Below the pieces are notes generated by a model. It had not been told where the DNA came from. It searched no databases and saw nothing but the letters and a program-made list of their open reading frames with translations. Of a stretch of DNA of 6,321 nucleotides, positions 1 to 4,074 are shown piece by piece. Origin of the DNA: Rickettsiales bacterium (GTDB taxonomy: Bacteria; Pseudomonadota; Alphaproteobacteria; Rickettsiales; UBA1997). The stretch's first letter is position 1; every line of letters begins with the position of its first letter. The position numbers were made by a program, and so were the translations under genes. The stretch covers positions 1 through 6,321 of the forward strand of contig CANGQE010000083.1 in NCBI GenBank assembly GCA_947455845.1. Direction: 5' to 3'.

Positions 1-720
1 TTAGTGCCAAATATTGGTCGCGAATATGTTGCAGAATTGTTGCGAATGGAAAGCCACATTGATGTGGTAATTCCTCGCGGTGGTAAATCGCTGATTAAAG
101 CGGTGATGGATAATACTAAAATTCCAGTTTTCCGCCATCTTGACGGCAATTGCCACACTTACATTCACGAAAAAGCTGATTTTGATAAAGCGCGCAAAAT
201 TTTGCTCAATGCGAAAATGAGAAGGGTGGGGATTTGTGGTGCGACTGAGTCGTTATTGATCGACAAAAAAATTGCCAAAAAAATTCTACCAGACATTGCT
301 CAAGACTTACTTGAAGCCGGTTGTGAAATGCGCGGCGATGAAGCGGCAGTTGAGCTTGATACACATATTAAACTTGCCGAAGAAAAAGATTTTTACACTG
401 AATATCTCGACAAAGTCATCTCGATTAAAATTGTTAAAGATATTGATGAGGCAATTAAGCATATTGGAATTTATGGCTCGTCTCATACTGAAAGCATTAT
501 TACCGAAGATGCTAAATCGGCTGAGAAATTTTTGAAAAAAGTAAATTCCGCGATTGTGATGCATAATGCCTCCACGCAATTTGCTGATGGTGGCGAGTTT
601 GGTTTGGGTGCTGAAGTTGGAATTGCTACCGGTAAGTTGCATGCTCGCGGGCCTGTAGGGTTAGAGCAGTTGGTTACTTACAAATATATTGTTGAAGCGG
701 ATTGTGGGTTGAGGAAGTAG
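1..720 (+). CDS. proA: Glutamate-5-semialdehyde dehydrogenase (gamma-glutamyl phosphate reductase), C-terminal part
   Basis: ProA reduces gamma-glutamyl-5-phosphate with NADPH to glutamate-5-semialdehyde, the second step of cytosolic proline synthesis. The reading frame is open from base 1, so the gene starts outside the window; 239 codons are present out of a usual length of about 415-425, so roughly the first 180 residues are missing. Counting from the first visible ATT-preceding Pro region, the segment EYVAELLRM, then IDVVIPRGGKSL, then PVFRHLDGNCHTY lead into NAKMRRVGICGATESLLID, whose Cys (about visible residue 78) is the expected catalytic nucleophile. The HLDG and RRxGICGATE forms resemble alphaproteobacterial ProA. 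The C-terminal ASTQFADGGEFGLGAEVGIA and HARGPVGLEQL stretches are the conserved oligomerisation and substrate region, so this end is intact. It stops at TAG 718-720. No nadD or other common partner follows. Family assignment is secure; regulation is not visible. Confidence 0.97.
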   Translation, partial: LVPNIGREYVAELLRMESHIDVVIPRGGKSLIKAVMDNTKIPVFRHLDGNCHTYIHEKADFDKARKILLNAKMRRVGICGATESLLIDKKIAKKILPDIAQDLLEAGCEMRGDEAAVELDTHIKLAEEKDFYTEYLDKVISIKIVKDIDEAIKHIGIYGSSHTESIITEDAKSAEKFLKKVNSAIVMHNASTQFADGGEFGLGAEVGIATGKLHARGPVGLEQLVTYKYIVEADCGLRK

Positions 721-779
721 GTAGGTTTCGTGGTAAATAGCGCATTTCCTCACACTTGTCACCCCGCACTTGCCCGAGC

Positions 780-804
780 TGGACGGAGTTTGTAACTCCG
801 TCCA
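780..804. repeat. Perfect hairpin, 11-bp stem and 3-nt loop
   Basis: TGGACGGAGTT (780-790) and AACTCCGTCCA (794-804) are exact reverse complements around the loop TGT. No T-run follows on either strand, so this is not a standard intrinsic terminator for proA, although such a strong stem just after the gene could protect the mRNA 3' end. Confidence 0.85.
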
Positions 805-848
805 CATGTTTGCATAAAAGATAATGTTTTAGGTTTGATACAAACGTA

Positions 849-873
849 GGGTCGGGGTTATAAACCCCGACCC
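849..873. repeat. Perfect hairpin, 11-bp stem and 3-nt loop
   Basis: GGGTCGGGGTT (849-859) and AACCCCGACCC (863-873) are exact reverse complements around the loop ATA. A run of eight or more T begins about 15 nt after the stem (near 888). That is too far for a textbook Rho-independent terminator, yet close enough that weak termination of proA transcripts here cannot be excluded. Confidence 0.85.
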
Positions 874-886
874 GCAGCGAGGGTAA

Positions 887-1035
887 TCTTTTTTTTAAAG
901 ACATTATTTTGACACAATTTCTTCAGCCCTGATGAATCCACCAAAAATTGATTGCTGATTCCGATTCCAATTTTATCAAACATACCACCCCTGCAATAAA
1001 GGCCCGTGCTTCCTCCTTCAATAAATAAAAATCCT
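887..1035 (+). other. Upstream region of the outer-membrane protein gene
   Basis: This is the rest of the 315-bp gene-free stretch 721-1035. After a T-run and AAAG it holds a perfect TTGACA at 909-914 and an AT-rich leader of about 100 nt. I found no convincing hairpin, riboswitch or tRNA. Short open frames cross it on the minus strand, but none looks like a gene. The leader ends in AT-rich sequence with no Shine-Dalgarno motif before ATG 1036. Confidence 0.5.
909..937 (+). promoter_or_regulatory. Possible sigma70-type promoter for the outer-membrane protein gene
   Basis: TTGACA at 909-914 matches the -35 consensus exactly. With a 17-bp spacer the -10 position is ATGAAT (932-937), only 3 of 6 bases, so the call rests mostly on the -35 box and on its place between the hairpin element and the next gene. 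If real, the mRNA leader would be roughly 90 nt. Confidence 0.3.
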
Positions 1036-1641
1036 ATGAAAAAATTTTTAGCTATCACTTCTATTGGCGCATGTCTTTTTGCATCAGCAGCTTTTGCTAA
1101 AACGGAAGGGTCATCAGTCGGTGTGCAGTTATTTAGAGCCAATGTTGATTACAGAAGTTCGTACGATAACACTAAATATGATGATACTCTGCGCGGCGGC
1201 GTTTCAGTAAATTATAAACATGCTCACGCTCTGCCTCATAATTTTTATTTATCTCCCGGAATTTCTTACGATTATTTTGGATTATCAACCGACACTACAT
1301 CGGCGGTTCACTCTTTTGATAAAGTGAAGCTCAATGATCGTATAGCAATCAGGGCAGATATCGGTTACGATATTAACGATGCCTCAGCTGTTTACGTTGT
1401 AATCGGACATTCGTCAATTTCTTACAAAGCCTATGATTATACGGGTTCATCTACAGCTGCTCGAAATAGTCACGCCTTTGCTCCGTTTTACGGCTTAGGT
1501 CTTAAGACTATGTTGGTTAAGAATCTTGACCTGACTGTTGAATATACTCACCAGAACGCTAATTTACGTGCCGTATCCGATCCTGAAAAAATTAAAACAA
1601 TGATCGAAACAATGGGGGTTGGTCTGGCTTACAGATTCTAG
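1036..1641 (+). CDS. Secreted outer-membrane beta-barrel protein (opacity/OmpX-like size class), specific function unknown
   Basis: The 201-residue product begins MKKFLAITSIGACLFASAAFA, a typical signal peptide with cleavage expected after AFA at residue 21. I chose ATG 1036 over GTG 1006 because the longer start would put a non-signal extension before the KK. The mature part has about eight amphipathic stretches separated by polar loops: VGVQLFRANVDY, GGVSVNYKH, FYLSPGISYDYF, IAIRADIGYDI, AVYVVIGHSSISY, FAPFYGLGLKTML, LDLTVEYTHQN and ETMGVGLAYRF. It ends in Phe, as BAM-inserted barrels do. This suits a small 8-stranded porin-like or adhesin barrel of the outer-membrane beta-barrel superfamily. 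Cys13 follows IGA and weakly resembles a lipobox, but the hydrophobic run continuing to AFA favours signal peptidase I. The gene has its own terminator and appears monocistronic. Surface adhesion or host contact is possible but not shown. Confidence 0.8.
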   Translation: MKKFLAITSIGACLFASAAFAKTEGSSVGVQLFRANVDYRSSYDNTKYDDTLRGGVSVNYKHAHALPHNFYLSPGISYDYFGLSTDTTSAVHSFDKVKLNDRIAIRADIGYDINDASAVYVVIGHSSISYKAYDYTGSSTAARNSHAFAPFYGLGLKTMLVKNLDLTVEYTHQNANLRAVSDPEKIKTMIETMGVGLAYRF

Positions 1642-1659
1642 TTAAACCACATTATTAAT

Positions 1660-1688
1660 TTGAAAACTACGAGGCCGACTCCTAAAAA
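1660..1688 (+). promoter_or_regulatory. Possible recR-coq7 promoter overlapping the upstream terminator
   Basis: TTGAAA (1660-1665, 5 of 6 matches to the -35 consensus) is followed after exactly 17 bp by TAAAAA (1683-1688, 4 of 6 matches to the -10). The -10 would lie in the loop of the terminator hairpin, and transcription would begin near 1695, giving a leader of about 30 nt for recR. AT-rich DNA yields such matches by chance, so this is a weak call. It is listed because only about 15 bp separate the terminator from recR. Confidence 0.25.
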
Positions 1689-1711
1689 GAGCCGGCCTTT
1701 TATTTTTTCTT
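1672..1711 (+). terminator. Rho-independent terminator of the outer-membrane protein gene
   Basis: AGGCCGACTC (1672-1681) pairs with GAGCCGGCCT (1689-1698) over 10 positions with a single A-C mismatch. The loop CTAAAAA has 7 nt, and the stem runs straight into a T-rich tail (1699-1711). It lies 30 bp after the stop codon of the barrel gene and about 15 bp before recR, so it insulates the two. Confidence 0.88.
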
Positions 1712-1726
1712 AACCTCCTTCACAAA

Positions 1727-2320
1727 ATGCAAAAAAATCTTGTTGAAAATCTAAGCAAAATAATCGCCAAACTTCCCGGTATGGGGCCGAGAATTGCTAA
1801 GCGTATTGTGCTAAATCTTGCTGCTAATAAAGAAAAAACCCTCCTGCCTTTGATTGCTAATTTACAAGCTTTGAATGACAAAATTCACAATTGTGAAAAT
1901 TGTGGTAACCTTGATGAGGGAAGGGTTTGTGGCATTTGTTTAAACCAAAATCGCGATCATTCGGTGATTTGTATTGTTGAAGAAGTGGTCGATTTATGGG
2001 CGATTGAGCGTGCTGAAAATTATCGTGGAACTTACCATGTTTTAGGTGGAAATCTTTCGGCAATTTCCGGTAAAACAATTGAAGATTTAAATTTAGAAAC
2101 TCTCTATTTGCGCCTAAAAAAAGGCGAAGTAAACGAAGTGATTATTGCCACCGGCGCCACAATTGACGGCCAAACCACGGCCCATTTTTTATCTGAAAAC
2201 TTAAAAGATTTTAACGTAAAAACCACGCGCCTCGCTCACGGAATTCCTGTCGGCAGCGAGCTTGATTATTTGGACGAAGGCACCATCGCCATCGCCTTTA
2301 AAACTCGTAGTAACTTTTAA
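1727..2320 (+). CDS. recR: Recombination mediator protein RecR
   Basis: RecR acts with RecO (and RecF) to load RecA on SSB-coated single-stranded DNA during gap repair. The 197 residues match the usual length of about 200. In order they show an N-terminal helix-hairpin-helix (LPGMGPRIAKRIVLNL, about 16-31), a four-Cys zinc site (Cys56, 59, 68 and 71, as CxxC-x8-CxxC) and a Toprim domain from about residue 79. The Toprim domain includes VEEVVDLWAIE (84-94), YHVLGG (103-108), IIATGATIDGQTTAHFL and the family signature RLAHGIPVGSELDYLDE (168-184). The LSAISG form after the GG turn resembles alphaproteobacterial homologues. The start ATG 1727 gives the full N-terminus, but no Shine-Dalgarno motif precedes it. 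The often-linked dnaX and ybaB genes are absent; an outer-membrane protein gene with its own terminator lies upstream. coq7 follows after 5 bp, so the two are probably one transcript with coupled translation. Confidence 0.97.
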   Translation: MQKNLVENLSKIIAKLPGMGPRIAKRIVLNLAANKEKTLLPLIANLQALNDKIHNCENCGNLDEGRVCGICLNQNRDHSVICIVEEVVDLWAIERAENYRGTYHVLGGNLSAISGKTIEDLNLETLYLRLKKGEVNEVIIATGATIDGQTTAHFLSENLKDFNVKTTRLAHGIPVGSELDYLDEGTIAIAFKTRSNF

Positions 2321-2325
2321 ATCAA

Positions 2326-2886
2326 ATGACTGATTTCCAAAAAAAACTCCAAGAAATAATCCGCGTTGATCACGCCGGTGAGATGGGAGCTAAAGTAATT
2401 TACGATGGCCAAATGGCGGCGCTGAGATTAAAGAATGACCTTGAAACTCTTGAGTTAGTGAAGCACATGAAAGAGCAAGAAGATGTGCATTTTGACTATT
2501 TTAATTCCGAAATAAAAAAACAAAAAGTGCGTCCGACAATCATGCAACCAATCTGGAAAGTTGGTGGATTTGCCCTCGGGTTTTTTACTGCTCTTGCCGA
2601 TAAAAAAGCGGCGATGGTTTGCACAACTGCCGTTGAAGAAGTGATTGATGAGCATTACCAAGAGCAGCTTGTTGAGCTAGAAAAAGAAGAAAAATTTCTT
2701 AATGAAGATCAAAAAAAAGAAGTGAATATTTTGCGAGAAAAAATTGAAAAATTCCGCGCCGAAGAACTAGAGCACCGCGACATCGCCTACGACAACAAAG
2801 CAGTAGACCTTGCTTGTTTCACTCCTCTTTCCGCCTGCATTAAAATGGCAACCAAATTTGCGATTGGGGTTTCGAAGAAGATTTAG
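2326..2886 (+). CDS. coq7: Coq7-family di-iron demethoxyubiquinone hydroxylase
   Basis: Coq7 carries out the C6 hydroxylation of 2-polyprenyl-3-methyl-6-methoxy-1,4-benzoquinol, the penultimate step of ubiquinone synthesis, at the cytoplasmic face of the inner membrane. The 186 residues are full length for the bacterial family. The di-iron ligands can be read: Glu19 in RVDHAGEMGA, Glu52 and His55 in EQEDVHF, Glu104/105 in AVEEVIDEHY, and Glu147 and His150 in EELEHRD. The glycine- and Phe-rich GGFALGFFTAL (80-90) is the usual membrane-associating helix region. This family replaces the flavin enzyme UbiF in many alphaproteobacteria. The gene begins 5 bp after recR with no ribosome-binding motif, so translation is probably coupled. 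The link to recR is positional only. After the stop a long inverted repeat separates it from convergent ribH. Confidence 0.95.
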   Translation: MTDFQKKLQEIIRVDHAGEMGAKVIYDGQMAALRLKNDLETLELVKHMKEQEDVHFDYFNSEIKKQKVRPTIMQPIWKVGGFALGFFTALADKKAAMVCTTAVEEVIDEHYQEQLVELEKEEKFLNEDQKKEVNILREKIEKFRAEELEHRDIAYDNKAVDLACFTPLSACIKMATKFAIGVSKKI

Positions 2887-2901
2887 GTGGTAAGCTCTAC
2901 C

Positions 2902-3014
2902 TAGCCCGCTGGTCGAGCGGAGTCGAGACCTAACCTACCAGAGGTTTACGCTCGATGCTGTGGCTCTGTTAACCAAACTTAGGTAGGTCTCGACGCAGCG
3001 AAACCAGCGGGTAA
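2902..3014. repeat. 113-bp imperfect inverted repeat between convergent coq7 and ribH
   Basis: The arm 2905-2933 and the reverse complement of 2983-3011 agree at 23 of 29 positions, including an unbroken CCCGCTGGT at the outer end and GTCGAGACCTA at the inner end. The roughly 50-nt interior has a further small stem (CAGAG 2939-2943 with CTCTG 2964-2968). Extended ends read CTAGCCCGCTGG and, on the other strand, TTACCCGCTGG. They match the ends of the 770-886 element, and the total length is nearly equal (113 against 117 bp). It fills almost the whole 146-bp gap between two convergent genes. A transcript from either side would fold into a long hairpin, but no T-run follows, so Rho-independent termination is not shown. 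The best reading is a dispersed MITE- or REP-like repeat; mobility is inferred. Confidence 0.8.
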
Positions 3015-3032
3015 TGTATTATTTAAGAAAAA

Positions 3033-3458
3033 TTAACTATTAAACCTCTCCTTCAACTTCACCATCTCCAAGCAGGCATTCGCCGTAAATCCACCTTTAT
3101 CCTTCCGTTTCGGATCAGCGCGCTCCAATGCTTGAGCTTCATTTTCCGTAGTAATAATTCCGTAGCCGATTGCTAGTTTTTCTTTAAAAGCTAATTCATT
3201 TAAACCGCGCGCACTTTCCAAACAAACGTAATCGTAATGAGTTGTCTCGCCACGAATGACGCAACCTAAGGCGACGTAACCGGCGTATTTTTTACTGGTT
3301 TCGGCAAAGGCGATGGCGGTGGGAATTTCAAAAGCACCAGGTAAAGTGATGATTTCATATTCATAGCCGGAAGCTTTGAGAACATTGGTTGCGCCTTCAA
3401 GCAACATTGCTGAAATTTCTTCGTAAAAAGTTGCTTGAACAATTAAGATTTTTTTCAT
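3033..3458 (-). CDS. ribH: 6,7-dimethyl-8-ribityllumazine synthase
   Basis: RibH condenses 5-amino-6-ribitylamino-uracil with 3,4-dihydroxy-2-butanone 4-phosphate to form lumazine, the penultimate step of riboflavin synthesis, in icosahedral or pentameric cytosolic assemblies. The 141 residues are slightly shorter than the usual 150-160, as is common for compact alphaproteobacterial forms. Visible signatures are Phe11 near the N-terminus (ATFYEEI), PGAFEIP (40-46), CVIRGETTHYDYVC (66-79) with His74 as the expected general acid/base, GIITTENEAQALERAD (100-115) with Arg113 at the phosphate site, and KGGFTANACLEMV (121-133). No other rib gene is in the window. It is convergent with coq7 and divergent from mnhE; the divergent spacer is largely a palindromic heptamer repeat. 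No Shine-Dalgarno motif lies before ATG (3458-3456). Confidence 0.96.
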   Translation of the reverse strand: MKKILIVQATFYEEISAMLLEGATNVLKASGYEYEIITLPGAFEIPTAIAFAETSKKYAGYVALGCVIRGETTHYDYVCLESARGLNELAFKEKLAIGYGIITTENEAQALERADPKRKDKGGFTANACLEMVKLKERFNS

Positions 3459-3466
3459 TGTGTTTG

Positions 3467-3496
3467 ATTATTTTTTTGAAAGTTAACAATTATCAA
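3467..3496 (-). promoter_or_regulatory. Possible ribH promoter with its -35 inside the heptamer repeat
   Basis: On the minus strand TTGATA (3496-3491) and AATAAT (3472-3467) each match 5 of 6 consensus bases, with an 18-bp spacer. The expected start of transcription is around 3460, only a base or two before the ribH ATG, which would make the mRNA leaderless or nearly so. The DNA is very AT-rich, so chance matches are likely. Confidence 0.3.
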
Positions 3497-3558
3497 TTAG
3501 CAATTAACATTTATTGTTTAAGCCCCCAACTGTTAATTGTTAATTGTTAATTGTTAAC
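3482..3558. repeat. 77-bp palindrome of 7-bp units (TTAACAA type) with a G-run core
   Basis: The arms 3482-3508 and 3532-3558 are inverted repeats agreeing at 25 of 27 positions. Each starts at its outer end with GTTAACA and continues as about four 7-bp units of the form rTTAnCA. The 23-nt centre, read on the minus strand, is AGTTGGGGG followed by CTTAAACAATAAAT. A related half copy lies at 6150-6200, so this is a repeat family and not just low-complexity DNA. It occupies most of the 122-bp divergent spacer between ribH and mnhE and must therefore overlap or adjoin their promoters. Confidence 0.85.
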
Positions 3559-3580
3559 TTTGTTAAATCCCATTTCCCAA

Positions 3581-4072
3581 ATGCTCAACATTTTCAATTT
3601 ATTTTTATTTCTCCTCGCCTTGTGGATTTTATTCATGGTAGTTGGCGGGAATATTTCTTGGCTCTATGTTTTTTTTGGAATAATAGCGGCAGCTCTTGTT
3701 AGTATTGCTTCTTTTCGCTTAAACATGGTTGAGAAAAAAAGTGAATTGCTTTATTTGAGCATCGGTTTTTATCGCCATTTTGTTCGCCTTTATTTTAGTA
3801 ATTTTTTTAGCGCCATCAAACTAATTCTAAAACTTGCAGTTACTAATGAGCAAATTCAGCCATTGGTTTATGTGGTGAAACTCAGTTCTAAAAATCAATT
3901 TAACCCCGCTTTGTTGATGACCAGTTTCAATATGACGACTGGTCTTTTTTGTATTGGGGCAAAGGATAAAGAGATGTTTGTACACGCGATCAGTGAAAGC
4001 TATTTTAGAAAATTTGATCTCAGTAAAGCCTGTACTAGTTTGAATAATGCTAATGATGATAATTTGGTTTAA
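3581..4072 (+). CDS. mnhE: MnhE/MrpE-like subunit of a multisubunit Na+(K+)/H+ antiporter
   Basis: MnhE (MrpE) is a small membrane subunit of the seven-subunit Mrp/Mnh antiporter, which exchanges cytoplasmic Na+ or K+ for protons. The 163-residue product has three hydrophobic stretches (about 4-22, 26-45 and 55-87) followed by a soluble tail, matching family size and layout. NPALLMTSFNMTTGLFCIG (108-126), followed by a VHAI segment (134-137), lines up with the family's conserved ANSITLTPGT...VHxL region, although the motif is diverged. I chose ATG 3581; the in-frame TTG at 3551 would begin inside the heptamer repeat and add only repeat-derived residues. No other Mrp gene is in the window, whereas these usually form one operon. 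ligA follows after 2 bp, so the two are likely co-transcribed. Function as part of a complete antiporter depends on genes elsewhere. An unrelated small membrane protein is the alternative. Confidence 0.75.
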   Translation: MLNIFNLFLFLLALWILFMVVGGNISWLYVFFGIIAAALVSIASFRLNMVEKKSELLYLSIGFYRHFVRLYFSNFFSAIKLILKLAVTNEQIQPLVYVVKLSSKNQFNPALLMTSFNMTTGLFCIGAKDKEMFVHAISESYFRKFDLSKACTSLNNANDDNLV

Positions 4073-4074
4073 GT

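Larger units (their letters stand above)
770..886. repeat. 117-bp hairpin-rich intergenic element, terminally related to the 2902-3014 element
   Basis: The left end reads TTGCCCGAGCTGG and the right end, read on the opposite strand, TTACCCTCGCTGC, so the ends form an imperfect inverted repeat (TTrCCCnnGCTG). Inside are two perfect 11-bp hairpins (780-804 and 849-873), separated by an AT-rich stretch in which TGTTTGcAT and its near-complement also face each other. The G+C-rich arms stand out from the AT-rich surroundings. The second intergenic element in this window has almost the same length and the same termini, which argues for a dispersed family such as a MITE or REP/BIME-like non-autonomous repeat. 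No transposase is in the window and no clear target duplication is seen, so mobility is inference. A structured RNA made by read-through from proA is an alternative. Confidence 0.65.

Noticed and set aside
674..904. Minus-strand open frame over the 770-886 element
   Set aside because: Its codons are those of the hairpins and of the proA end, and the protein has no family features.
858..1142. Open frame of 94 codons on the minus strand across the gene-free stretch and the start of the barrel gene
   Set aside because: It starts inside a clear signal-peptide gene, runs through a hairpin element and shows no recognisable domain. A second minus-strand frame over about 930-1030 is too short to support.
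1012..1722. CCTCCTTCA occurs before both the barrel gene (1012-1020) and recR (1714-1722)
   Set aside because: It resembles the 16S anti-SD strand, not a ribosome-binding site, and lies at different distances from the two starts (15 and 4 nt). Read on the minus strand (TGAAGGAGG) it would look like an SD, but no plausible minus-strand gene follows either copy. Probably chance.
2902..3014. CRISPR or tRNA-like structure
   Set aside because: There is a single inverted pair with no regular spacers, and no cloverleaf or anticodon arrangement can be drawn.
3551..3580. Upstream TTG start for mnhE
   Set aside because: It lies in the heptamer repeat and would add ten repeat-derived residues before a good membrane-protein start at ATG 3581.
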